Assembly: GCA_949358305.1 (NCBI GenBank)
Contig: OX442318.1
Span: 8,170,501 to 8,234,500, forward strand
Direction of reading: 5' to 3'
DNA from: Strigamia acuminata
Lineage: Eukaryota; Arthropoda; Chilopoda; Geophilomorpha; Linotaeniidae
Length of the DNA stretch: 64,000 nucleotides
Both the position numbers and the translations under genes were made by a program. The notes under the pieces were generated by a model. The model was not told where the DNA came from, did no database searches, and saw only the letters and a list, made by a program, of their open reading frames with translations. Of the stretch, positions 24,746 to 35,649 are shown piece by piece; position 1 is the first letter of the stretch, and the number at the start of each line of letters is the position of its first letter.

Positions 24746-24959
24746 CCAACGTCTCGCTTTTTATTTATTTATTTCTTTTTTTTCTTTCGCTCTCGCAGAA
24801 AAGGGAAGTTTGAAAAAATCAAATTTTTCTCCTTAGAAAATTATAATAAATAAAAATCTATATAAAATTTTATATAAAAAAAAAAAAAAAAAATTATTTT
24901 ATAAATTTTATATTTTATATTTTATTTAGTTTTATTTTTGCTTTTGTTTCTGTTTTTGG

Positions 24960-25715
24960 TTGCAGACAGAATTGTGAATGCAAAACCATTGCCACGCTGT
25001 TCCTCCCACATATAAGAGCAGAGACCTCTCTGATGGTTTCCCATAGCAACAACCAAGTGTATAGGGCTGGGGAATCTGAGACTGGGAGGAAGAATGTTTT
25101 AAAAAACTTTTCAAATAAATTCATTTTAAACCGGTTATTTTAAACCTGAATTAAAACAAACCGTTATTCCCAACTCCCAACGTCGACGTTAATATTTCCA
25201 ACGCTAATTTATATATACTACGTTAGACACGCCACCTACTTCTCTTATATTCATACAATTATTATTTTACGTCATAACTTCGCAAAATCGACAATCTTCA
25301 TTACTCCGTCTCACATCGCACTTTCAAATATTAATAGAAAAATACTAATATATTATTATCTCTATATATAATAAATATAAAAAGAAATAGGGTGTCTTCT
25401 AGTCTTAAGCTAACGTAAAACTTAGTTTAATTAAATTGCAAAAAATGTTGATGTTAATTTCTAACTCGAATTCTACTTGCAACGATTTTAACGCGCTATA
25501 ATTACGGTATACTTACAATTGTGTGCATTTTTTTTGGATGTGATTTGCTACGAGGTTGTTGGCGAAGTGAACACGAAGAAAGGAGGCCAGGAGACGGCCA
25601 TGCACTTGCCAGTGTCTGGGTCATTGACCTGAGACTTCTGTCAGCAGCAGCAGCTCAAAGACAGCACAACTTACGATATTTCTCTCTTCAACATGATCTT
25701 TTGCAGCTGTAGATA
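24960..25715. other. Two unique islands in AT-rich DNA
   Basis: About 24985-25090 is GC-moderate and contains CCCATAGCAACAACC, an RFX half-site. About 25520-25710 is unique; its minus strand has a possible 32-nt exon and a possible terminal exon (see findings). The DNA between is AT-rich, without features. Confidence 0.4.
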
Positions 25716-26104
25716 AAAATGATAATCAATGTTTTCGCACAACTATCGCAACTTAAAACACATAAAAATCAATTTTAAAATATATATATATATATTTTCC
25801 ACAAATTCCAATATAGAAATATTAAAAAAATATTTTTCTCAAAAAATATATTTTTTTTTTTTACAAATGTCGAATTTACTCACGGAATTGGCTCAACCCT
25901 TCACCCCCGACTTAATTCCGACCGAATGAGAGCACAAGGGGCAGTGTAGAAAGCAAAAGCATTTTGTCTTACACACTTCACTTTGCAGCCGGCCAGGACG
26001 TTACCACTACTGCTAACGAGGGGTTCATCAACGCAGCAGTTTGACCCCGTTAGCAACTTTCTTTTTCCTTTGCAAACTCTCATTTATTCAAAAATATACT
26101 CGAG

Positions 26105-26720
26105 TGCAGGCCCAAATAAAGGGCTGCTCAAGGGCCATCTGGCCAGGGCCCCACAATTTTACTTTATGCAAAGCAATTTTTTATGTCTTTCAGGGTGTAA
26201 GAGGGCCCCAAATCACATTTTTATGGCTTTCAAAGTGAAAGGGGGCCCCTAAATGGCATTTTTATGGTTTTCAGAATGAAAGGGGCCCCAAATGATATTT
26301 TTATGGCTTTCATTGTGCAATGGAATGACATTTTTATTACTTTAAGATTGCAAAGGGGCCCTAATGGCCTTTTAATGGTTTTCAGAGTGCAAGGGGCCTC
26401 CAAATAACTTTTTATGGCTTTAAGGGCACCGAGATAACATTTTTATTACTTTAACAGTGCAAGGGGCCCCCAAATGACATTTTTAGGGCTGCTAGAAGGC
26501 AAGGGAGCCCCAGATGACATTTTTATGGTTTCCAAGAGTGCAATGGGCCCCCAAATGAGCTTTTAATGGTTTTTAAGACTGTAAAGGGGCCCCTAAATGA
26601 CCTTTCAATGGTTTTAAGACTGTAAAAGGGCCCTAAATGACCTTTTAATGGTTTTTAAGACTGCAAAGGGGTCCCACATGATATTTTTATGGCTTTGAGA
26701 GTGCAAGAGGCCCCCTAATT
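26105..26720. repeat. GGGCCC-containing tandem repeat, unit about 62 bp
   Basis: Repeated block AGTGCAAGGGGCCCCCAAAT, GACATTTTTATGGCTTT, then AAGACTG or GAGTGC, about ten diverged copies. Each unit carries one GGGCCC or GGGGCCC core. Confidence 0.88.
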
Positions 26721-26857
26721 TACATATTTTGACAAATTTTGACAAATATTTTATATATTTGTTTTAAATAATTTCTTTAAAATGTGTTAAAAAAATTTTT
26801 AAAAATTTAATTTAACAAAAATAAAAAAAAAGTTTTTATCAGCAGGAGGAAATGCTT

Positions 26858-26976
26858 TGGTTCAAAATGCCTATTGGTAGGTAAAAGTTATCCTGGTTCA
26901 CATTTTCAGACACAAAGGGTCAATTACCACACTTAGTCTAGGTTAGAATGCCATGTTATTTTCCCTTGGCAGCAGT
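26858..26976 (+). repeat. Dispersed repeat, copy 1
   Basis: Starts TTGGTTCAAAATGCCTATTG and ends near TTTTCCCTTGGCAGCA. It is clearly related, by eye, along its whole length to 55855-56002, including the GTAGGTAAAAGT and GGTTAGAATG segments. Probably an old non-autonomous transposable element. Confidence 0.6.
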
Positions 26977-27208
26977 CGTTGGCTTTTCTTAACTTCGAAA
27001 CACAAACTCCGAGGAATTAGTCCCAAGTCGTTTCGTATTTTCAACCAACGAAGTTCCCAACAAACATCCAGCAAGGTGTCTCAATAAAATGTATACACAC
27101 ACACACGCGTGCATACATTTTAATTGATAAATTTACACTTCATATGTACTTGAATTTAAATTTTGTAAATATGAAATTTCAAACTAATAATTAAATTATT
27201 AAATTAAA

Positions 27209-27495
27209 CTACACATGCAATCTCAATAATTAAATAATCTTTAGGAATCAAACGATTCAAGTTCGCGACATCGCAAGACTTTTTCTCATTTTCTCATATT
27301 CAAAACTGATTAAAAATACATAAAAAAAACCTGAGAGGTTTCTGTAGAAATGCGAGAAAGATTTGTCAGACACCAATGGGCCTCTGTAGACATTTAACCG
27401 CTACACATGCAATCTCAATAATTAAATAATCTTTAGGAATCGAACGATTCAAGTTCGCAACATCGCAAGACTTTTTCTCATTTTCCCAAAATTAA
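27209..27495. repeat. Direct duplication of about 95 bp, 192 bp apart
   Basis: The segment CTACACATGCAATCTCAATA, through AATCTTTAGGAATC and ACGATTCAAGTTCGC to CGCAAGACTTTTTCTCATTT, occurs at 27209 and 27401 with only a few differences. A related TCTGTAGA...TTGTCAGACACC segment lies between them. Confidence 0.85.
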
Positions 27496-28403
27496 AAATA
27501 AATTAAAAAAAAAAAAATATCAGAATCTCGACAAAACATCCATTAACTTTTTACTTATTAAATAAATAAGGTCAACTTTACAAACAACCTTGCAACACCT
27601 TGATTCAGACTTATACCAGACGGTTTGACCCTGGCCTATTAAATTTTTTCCTCCCATAGAACTATTCATCTAAAAATAATAAAAAAAATATAAAAAAAAT
27701 ATTTAAAAAAAATATATAATTGTTCAATTGTGTATAAAAATAATTTCACTCCTCTTCTTATTGTTGTCAAGGTGTAACCCAGGGAAAGTTAGCAAGTTGT
27801 ACAGTTTTCTCCTTGTTAGATGTAGTCCTTAACTATACAACCTACTACCTCACACTGGGTACCACACCACTCTACTCAAAATCTACAAAAAAAAAAAAAA
27901 AAACACATGTTGTACATTGTTCAAACCTGTTGAAGATCCCAAAATGCTCATTACAACATCAAATTGACTTCTGCACATTTAAATCACACAATTCCAACAT
28001 ATAATTCCAACATTCCAACATGGCTGCTTCCATTCCACCAACATTCCAACATGGCTGCCAACTCTAAGCCTAAAAACATGCAATTTCACCACCACTGGTA
28101 AATGACTAACCATCTAGACCCACAGTATTGCAACATATCTCTCAGGAATGTTGTAAACTTGCATTTTGAAAGCCCCAACCGTCTGTTTACTGAATCTACA
28201 ATGGATTTAGAGCCAATAATTGCTAAATCTTGTTAAATCTTGATAAATCTTCCAACCTGTTGGCTGTATACTGTTGTAATGCTTAGATTAAATGACGTAA
28301 CAAACAAAATTTAAATGCGATGTGCCAATCACTAGCAAGTCTACTTTTAAAGTGTTTCATTTTTGAGTATTCACTCTTCTGTATTTGTGATTTTACGTTT
28401 TAG

Positions 28404-28521
28404 AATCTCGTTATGTGGTTGGGAGACGTTGTTTTTCACCACGACAACATAAGACCCATAGAATCGAGCTTGTGGATGTCTTCTGGAACACAAGTTCGGA
28501 TCTACGGGTTTGTGTTGACAG
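28404..28521 (+). CDS. Candidate isolated exon, function unknown (strand uncertain)
   Basis: Bounded by the acceptor TTACGTTTTAG and the donor GACAG/GTATAG. The 118-nt block is open in phase 0, reading NLVMWLGDVVFHHDNI and then ESSLWMSSGTQVRIYGFVLT. Composition looks coding and differs from the surrounding DNA. On the minus strand the same DNA (28397-28482) is also open between GTTCCAG and C/GTAAAA, reading ARFYGSYVVVVKNNVSQPH. It can follow in phase a 48-nt candidate exon at 28657-28704 (NLTFGPQEGQSKEEI, donor GTGAGT). I recognise neither version and cannot decide the strand. Confidence 0.3.
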
Positions 28522-28829
28522 GTATAGAGTTGCGAGAAATATGAAAAATAAAATAAAATAAATAGCACTGCTAACTTATTTACCTATATTTGCTAAATCT
28601 AAAATTCAATGTTTAGATGAACGTGCTAAAATTAACCGACACAATGTTCCACTCACCTAATTTCTTCTTTTGACTGTCCTTCTTGTGGCCCAAAAGTCAA
28701 GTTTCTATAAAAAAGGAGGAGAAACCATAAAAGGAAGTCATTAAAGTGAGAAACATATTTAAAATCATGTTTTCAAAGTTATTTTTTGGTTTTTGTACAC
28801 TTTTTTATCAAGGTTTTCACATGTGTTTC

Positions 28830-29600
28830 CACCTGTTTTATTTTCGTTTTAAATGTGTTGCAGTTCTGTTTTTTAGTTATAAATTTGTTTCAAGTTGTGT
28901 CTTATTTAGTTTTAAATGTGTTTCCAGTTATTTCTTTAGTTTTAAATGTGTTTCCAGTTATTTCTTTAGTTTTAAATGTGTTTCCAGTTATTTCTTTAGT
29001 TTTAAATGTGTTACCACTTGTTTTATTTCGTTTAAAATGTGTTTTTAATTGTTCTGAATGTGTTTCCAGTTGTTTTCTTCCGTTTTAAATGTGTTGCCAG
29101 TTGTTTTCTTTCGTTTTAAATGTGTTTCCGGTGGTTTTCTTCCATTTTAAATGTGTCTCAAGTTATTTTCTTCCGTTTTAAATGTGTTTCCAGTTGTTTT
29201 CTTTCGTTTTAAATGTGTTTCCAGTGGTTTTCTTCCATTTTAAATGTGTCTCAAGTTATTTTCTTCCATTTTAAATGTGTTTCCAGTTGTTTTCTTTCGT
29301 TTTAAATGTGTTTCCGGTGGTTTTCTTCCATTTTAAATGTGTCTCAAGTTATTTTCTTCCATTTTAAATGTGTTTCCAGTTGTTTTCTTTCGTTTTAAAT
29401 GTGTCTCAAGTTGTTTTCTTCTGTTTTAAATGAGTTTCCAGTTGTTTGCAGTTTTAAATGTGTTTCTAGTTATTTTCTTTACTTTTAAATGTATTTTCAC
29501 TCGTTTTATTTAGTTTCAAATGTATTTCCACTGATTCTATTTAGTTTCAAATGAGTTTCCACTTATTTTATTTAGTTTTAAGTGTGTTTTCTTTGTTTTA
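28830..29600. repeat. About 28-31-bp minisatellite
   Basis: Unit near TTTTAAATGTGTTTCCAGTTGTTTTCTTTCG, about 24 copies. A 28-bp sub-array lies at 28910-29000 and longer units to the right; a three-unit higher-order pattern (CCAGT, CCGGT, CTCAAG variants) repeats around 29100-29400. Confidence 0.92.
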
Positions 29601-32600
29601 AATGTATCTGCATCAACTCTTGATGCTGGCAAACACCAAACAACATCCAAGCCATGCCATGAAAGAAATTGCAACATGTAAACTCTAAGACTGTCTAAAT
29701 GTAAAAGGTCAATGCTAATTTTGAGTTGTTACACTTTCATTCCTTCAGCAAACAAGCCATTAATAACTTCCATCTTTTCTAGGTTTCTAGGTTTCCTTTT
29801 TGCTGTACACTAAACACGTTTCCAACACTTTTATTTCCCCCTTAAATTCAAATACGTTCCAACCTCTTTCTTTTTTACTTCACAAATTTACCTTTTCACT
29901 TCCAACCATTCCACACCAAATTTCACCACAACCAACCACCAAAACCACCCAAAACCCAATCTCTCCACCGTATCCAACCGACAAGGCCGCACCACAAGGA
30001 CAGATATCCATCTGATAACACATTCCACGTCAAAAAAATCCCCAAAAATTAATTTCCCTTCGCATCTATTCCGCGAAAAACTCTAATCTAATTTAGCCAC
30101 ACTTTTCTATAGATTCTTAACTCGTGTTGAGCAATTTCCCGCACATTATCCACCTCGAAACGAGCCGAGGAAGCCCGAATCCCTACAAAAATCAAACCGA
30201 GCCCGCACAACGTCCAACCAAACACAATAAACGCTGCGTTACACACCAAAACAACGCACAAACAAACAAACCTGCGCACAAATCCACTCCAAATCGCTTA
30301 TCTACATCACGTAATCTCACCTCTCTATTTGTCCAATTGCACCAAGAATTTCGAGCATTTCAAGGCCACAAATGACCGTTTCAAAACGTTCACTTTTCGC
30401 TACGGAATGCACCGACCGTTAAAACACCCTGCACCCTTCCCTCACCCTCATTGGTAACGAACGCCCACTCACACCTCAAATTCAAAAATTTTTTTTTTTT
30501 TTTTAAAAAAAAAAAAAACCAAACCCATTTTGCTCACCGAAGCGCGCCTCGCTTCCCAGCGGCGCGTGGTCCACCTGCGACGGCACAACAATCAGCCCGC
30601 ACCGTCGACGTAACCCCATCGAAAAACTCCTCGCTTTTTCCGACTCAAAAATCCCAAACAAATTGATCACCCGCGTTAAACCTGCACATCTTCCTCGTGC
30701 GAAACGACTTTCTCACAAGATGGCACCAGACGATGAGGTGAGAAACCGTTTTCGAGTATAAAAATGGAGACTGGGCACAATGCATTAGGCTTAACGAATC
30801 GTAGTTTGCAGTACTTACGCGGTGTGTCCGGGGGAGTATCGTACCTGTGTTGGGTGCCCGGGATAATTAGGGTCGGGAATTGGGCCGAGTTGAGGTCGGG
30901 TGCAACGAGAGAGAAGCATGGCGGCGGACCCTCCTCTGCCTGACCAGTGGCCAGCTGTCAAAGTGATGTGTACCCCGACGAAGATGGCCATCCAAGAGAG
31001 GCTCAGCCAACTCTGGTGCGTCGCGATTGGCCCGCTGCACGCCAGTCATAAACCCGGGTCTAGTTTTTGGGAGGAGCTTGCTCAACACTCTCCCCAACTT
31101 TCTGCCTCCTCCCCTTTTCTTTTTCTCCCATTGGTGGCTCCGGACCCCTTTTTTCGCCCTTTTTTCAGGCGGATTCGTCGCCACTTGGTTTTCGTCACTG
31201 CTTTGGGGGGAGTGTTTGGGTTTGGAGGGATTTTGGCGATTTTTTTGGGTTTTTTGGGGTTTTTTTTTAATTGATATTGTGGTTTGAAGGTCGGTTGAGT
31301 CGATTAAATTGATTGGTTTTGTTTGTTTTGGGGTTTTAGGTTGTTTTTATTTAATTTAAATGGTTTTTTTTTTTTTTTTTTTGGTTTTTTTTGGATTTTG
31401 GGTGGAAATTGGATTTTTCGAAAGTACTGCGCATATGCAAATGATGATTGAAGGTCGTTTGGGTGAAATAAAAATGGAGGATTTTATCGTTAATTAATTA
31501 ATTAAGAAGGTTTTTTTTTTATGTTTTATTTTTATATATAAATTTAATTTTAAAAAATTTTAAATCCGCATTTTTTTTAATTTTTTTTTGAGTCCAATTA
31601 CCAAATACCAAAACCTGAATATACCATATTTGGAATTTAGAATTTGGAAATTTCCAAGTCCCCGTTCTGGACATTGTGCAATTTATTTAATTTGTTTGAA
31701 AAATTCCATTTCTTGCCAAAAATGCCACCAACTAATTGGTCAATATTATTAGTTATTACTATTATTATTTTTATGAAGAAAATTGACTACACAAATGTTA
31801 AAATAAAATGAATTAAAAACTTCTGAAAAAGAATCTTCTTTCAGTGGGGCATTATGAGGGGCCCTGGGCACCAGCATCCAACAGGGACCCCACTAATTTA
31901 CATCCATAAAATAAAACCAAAACAATCATAAAATAATAAAATTCCCAAAATTTTAATTTTAATTGATTTTAATTTTGATTTTTGCTATATAAATTAATCA
32001 ACTGCAATTTGTGTCCAAAAATCTACTTGAGGAACAACAAAAATAATAAAATAAAAAGATGATTTGTATTATTTTAGTATAGACAACACTATTTATATTC
32101 ACTAGACAATTGAAAATTCCCATTATTTCATTTATCATAAATACTTTGAACTTTGTCTGTATACTTCCTGATAAAAATATAATTTCATTTAGTTTCCGAT
32201 ATTCACCGATATTTCTTTACACGGTTCAATTTGTTCCATTTAAATTAGACTTTAACGATATCCATATTTAACAATATTAGAGATGCATTTTTCCCTTATT
32301 TTGCTCCACGATACACTATTTTAGTTCCATATCGTTAACCAAAAAGCCTTTAGTGTATACGGATACCGATGTTAATGCAACTTAATTTTGGGATTTCTAA
32401 CATAATTTCCTGAGTTTCCAAACTATATAATACATTATAAATTAATTTTATATATATTTTCACTTTATTTTTAAAAAAAAAAAAAATATTGTCCAAACAT
32501 TAGTCTTGAATATGTGATGATATTTCATTCAGGGTCTGCTCACACATATCAATAAAGATTAGCATTAATTTAATGCACTCATGCGACAAATGAATATTTG

Positions 32601-33120
32601 TCACTTTCCTTCAACCAAAAGTATATCAAAAATCACATTCTTTTCGCATATTAGTGTTTAGTTAATCGATTTAAAATTAAGATTGCTCGAATTAATTAAT
32701 TAATTTCACACCTCCAAATTCCCATATAAATCAACTTGACCATATCACTTTTCAATACAACAAATGCTAATCCAACAATAAACGACAACATTTCACACAT
32801 TAAAAAAATTTTTTTTTTAAAAAATTCCTAACCAAAATGGCCGCAAACCCATCATTATCCAAATTAAATCTAATTTTACTAAATCAAACTGTCCAAAAAA
32901 CCTTCCAGACATCATAATCTCAGTGTTTAACATCACCAAGTGATAATATGTAATTTATATGTAATTGCTTCACAGGTGGGTTCTAATAGTGCACAATGTG
33001 CAAACCCCCCCTTCGCCCCCCCCCCCCCATTTGAGACAAAACAGAGAATTTTACAAACAATTTGTCCAATTACGTCTTAAATCACCTATTTTCTCTCTTT
33101 ATATTCCCTTATAAAGCTTT
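29601..33120. other. Gene-poor region, several CpG-containing islands
   Basis: Unique islands lie near 30060-30420, 30530-30730 and 30780-31190. The second contains CACAAGATGGCACCAG (30714-30729, CTCF-like). The third has an upstream TATAAAAATG near 30757 and an ATG at 30917 opening MAADPPLPDQWPAVKVMCTP with no known match. From about 31200 to 33100 I see only AT-rich DNA, poly-T/A runs and a C-run near 33018. Confidence 0.45.
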
Positions 33121-33135
33121 TCTCATTGATTTTGG

Positions 33136-33289
33136 ATATATATAAGCCCAAATTGAACATACATAGCGAGCAAAGCAGTCAAAGATGGAAGAGAAAGCTT
33201 GTCTGGAAAGCATCCGGTATACTAGTGCCTCTGCCTTCATTTCCAGTTTGAAGGAAAAAGAGAACTGGCCACAGGGAATACAGCCATAG
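33136..33289 (+). other. TATA-containing small-ORF candidate (34 aa)
   Basis: ATATATATAAG at 33136-33146 is followed about 45 bp downstream by AAAGATGG. This opens a 34-codon frame (33185-33289): MEEKACLESIRYTSASAFIS, then a Lys/Glu-rich end and TAG. An initiator-like GCAGTC lies between. No similarity is known to me; it may be a chance frame in a regulatory island. Confidence 0.2.
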
Positions 33290-33422
33290 TGTAAAAATAG
33301 AAAGAAAGCCAGTAGGGGTGTGTGGATGTGAGCAGGACGAAATTTGCACGTGTTTCACAGGTCTATGAACACTTTTTTCAACAAAACTCTACACTATATC
33401 GTGTTTTTTTACACATTAGACA

Positions 33423-33503
33423 GTTTGCGCGATGCATTTTTCCCTTACGATTAAAGACTATACGGTATAAAAATAGTGTAAGGGAAAAATGCATCCCGCA
33501 AAC
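33423..33503. mobile_element. Near-perfect 26-bp inverted repeat (MITE-like foldback)
   Basis: The left arm starts GTTTGCGCGATGCATTTTTC (33423-33448). The right arm (33478-33503) is its reverse complement at 25 of 26 positions, with a 29-bp loop. TTAGACA just outside the left arm is mirrored by TGTCTAA further right. The arm core GATGCATTTTTCCCTTA recurs at 32282-32298. No coding capacity. Confidence 0.65.
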
Positions 33504-34016
33504 TCTCTATTATTGTCTAAAAGAAAAAGTGTCACGAAGTTTGGTTGACAGGAGTTGGATTTTTGAGTTGTAATAATTTGGCGCGTAAAATTCGAATTTA
33601 TAGAGATCGGTGTTGTTCACATTTGCATATAGTCGAAAATCAATAAGTGCTCAGTCTAATCCTGGCAACAGGAGTGACAGATTGAGTTTGTATAAGCAAA
33701 GGTGAACATTTCCTTTAGAAGAAATAAATTGTAAAATAATAATTTCATTTAACTGTGTGTATACACTCATTATACAAGAGCAATCATCCATACAGCATAT
33801 AAACTAAGGTCAATAACATGGCGAAACAAAAATCCCATTTTCCCACCTACATTACCATATATTTAATTTAAATTTATTTATTTATTTATTTTACTTTTTT
33901 CTCGATATATCGCACCAATAGCAAAATTTACATCGTCAAATAAATCAAAACCAGAAAATTTAAAACATCTTTCTTACCTCGATATTTCGCGATGGGTTCG
34001 GTACATCGAAGCGTCT

Positions 34017-34017
<1 letters not shown>

Positions 34018-34064
<47 letters not shown>

Positions 34065-34070
34065 ATAGAA
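34018..34070. repeat. (AAAT)n microsatellite
   Basis: About 12 uninterrupted AAAT units. Confidence 0.95.
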
Positions 34071-34379
34071 ATTAAAATCCCCCCGTTTTTTCAGCTTGTT
34101 TTCCAAAATATTCCAAAACATTCGACAATATTTCAAAATATTTCTTCACTATTTTTCAAAATTTTAAAATTCCCACTGCAAGTCTACTACACCGTCAACC
34201 AGACAAAACAAATGCACAAAAAATTCATTCAAACAAAGATTCATTCAACAAAAAAAATTTAAAATAAAAAAAAAACCCAAACCCACACATTTAAAAAAAA
34301 AAACCACCCAAAACCAAAACCAAAAATAACATCTTACCTTAATCCAAAAAAAAAAAATAAAAAAAAAATTCTATGAATG

Positions 34380-35170
34380 ACCGTTGATGGCTAAAAGAAC
34401 CCAATCTGACGTATCACAGCACAGATTCCACAGCTGATACACTCGCGAAAAAACGTCCAAACATCCCGAGCGCCGAACGTGGCAAACCAAATCCACATCC
34501 TCCAATTTCCCCATCTCTGACAACACGTTTCACACTCGCGTGACCTCAGTTTTATCCAAAAAACGTCCAATTCACACCGCACAGTGGCCATGAAAGCACT
34601 CGGCGCCGAGCCACACGTTTCAGCTTGCACAAAGCGCCACCAGATGGCGCAGCTGCATAGAACGAGTCGTCCTCTCATTAGAAAAACTACAAACATCCGC
34701 GATTAAAACGTCCAAACGATTTTCACACGCAGAGAGTCCCGTAATAAACAAATCCGTGCAATTTTTTATATATTTGACCGATAAAAATTCGTTTTCGCCG
34801 CCTTCGTCTCTTCGGTTAATTTCAAATCGGTTCGGCCGTTAGCGAAGAATTACCGTTGAAAAGTGAGGAACCAGTTGTAGTCGGGAGGCCAATGGCCGCT
34901 TTGGGGAGTGAGCCAGCCTGTCAGGGCCTAGGCAAAAGAGCACGTGATCAGAACAACCATCATTATTCATACATGATAAGTTGAAACAGGTTCGAGCTAC
35001 TCTGTACCGAGAGGGTGAACACACGACCTCTGGTTGCCAGGCAACCCGAGCATAATGAGACAGCTGAAGCAGAAAGGGGTGGAGCGCCACACAAGTCCCC
35101 GGCCCAGATGTGGCCATTGACGAAAGAGATGCCAAAAAGGAGTAAACATTCAACAGGGAGCGTGTCACAA
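34380..35170. promoter_or_regulatory. Island with strong CTCF-like motif and RFX X-box
   Basis: Two unique blocks (34380-34720 and 34800-35170). GCGCCACCAGATGGCGC (34634-34650) matches the CTCF core closely. GGTTGCCAGGCAACC (35032-35046) is a symmetric X-box with 7-bp arms and a 1-bp spacer, the RFX-family site. CACGTGATC lies nearby. Open frames on both strands lack splice sites or family features. Confidence 0.45.
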
Positions 35171-35221
35171 AAAAAAAAAATTAAAAAAAAAATCATAAAA
35201 CGACACGAATTTATCAAAACG

Positions 35222-35254
<33 letters not shown>

Positions 35255-35489
35255 GACCAACTTTCGTTTCGTTTTAAATTTTTTTTTTTTTAAATTTTTT
35301 TCCCCTTTGATAGATGGACTCAACCGGCTAAAAAAAATGCTCTTGAAAAGAAATCATCAGAGCAGCCATCTTGTTTTTTTTTTTTTTTTTTTTTTTTTAA
35401 ATTGACATCTGTATTCCGACATTATTCATAAATTAATTCAAGACTAAACGGCTCTTTAGACGCAGATTCTTCGTCCTTCACAAGGGACC

Positions 35490-35640
35490 CGAAAAATCGG
35501 TTCGTTATAACGAGAATTCGTTATATCGAATTTTTTTTAACATGGTGTTCTACGGCCAGCCAACCAAATCATCCATTTTTAGGTGTTCGTTATATCAATA
35601 ATTCGTTATATCGCGATTCGTTATAAAGAGTTTCGTCCGT
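35490..35640. mobile_element. MITE-like block with five TTCGTTATA repeats
   Basis: TTCGTTATA occurs near 35501, 35518, 35586, 35602 and 35617, in pairs at both ends of about 130 bp. The arrangement resembles the sub-terminal repeats of non-autonomous DNA transposons. No coding capacity. The TSD was not identified. Confidence 0.4.
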
Positions 35641-35649
35641 ATTAAAACC

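Noticed and set aside
25901-26083. Minus frame with a Cys-Cys and a Gly-Cys suggesting a tetraspanin large loop
   Set aside because: The spacing does not fit, there are no usable splice sites on both sides, and no partner helices were found.
30088-30279. Minus frame with a hydrophobic stretch resembling the first helix of a tetraspanin
   Set aside because: The DNA is simply T/G-rich on minus, which encodes Val, Phe, Leu and Cys by composition; no Cys-Cys-Gly loop exon or other tetraspanin exon was found.
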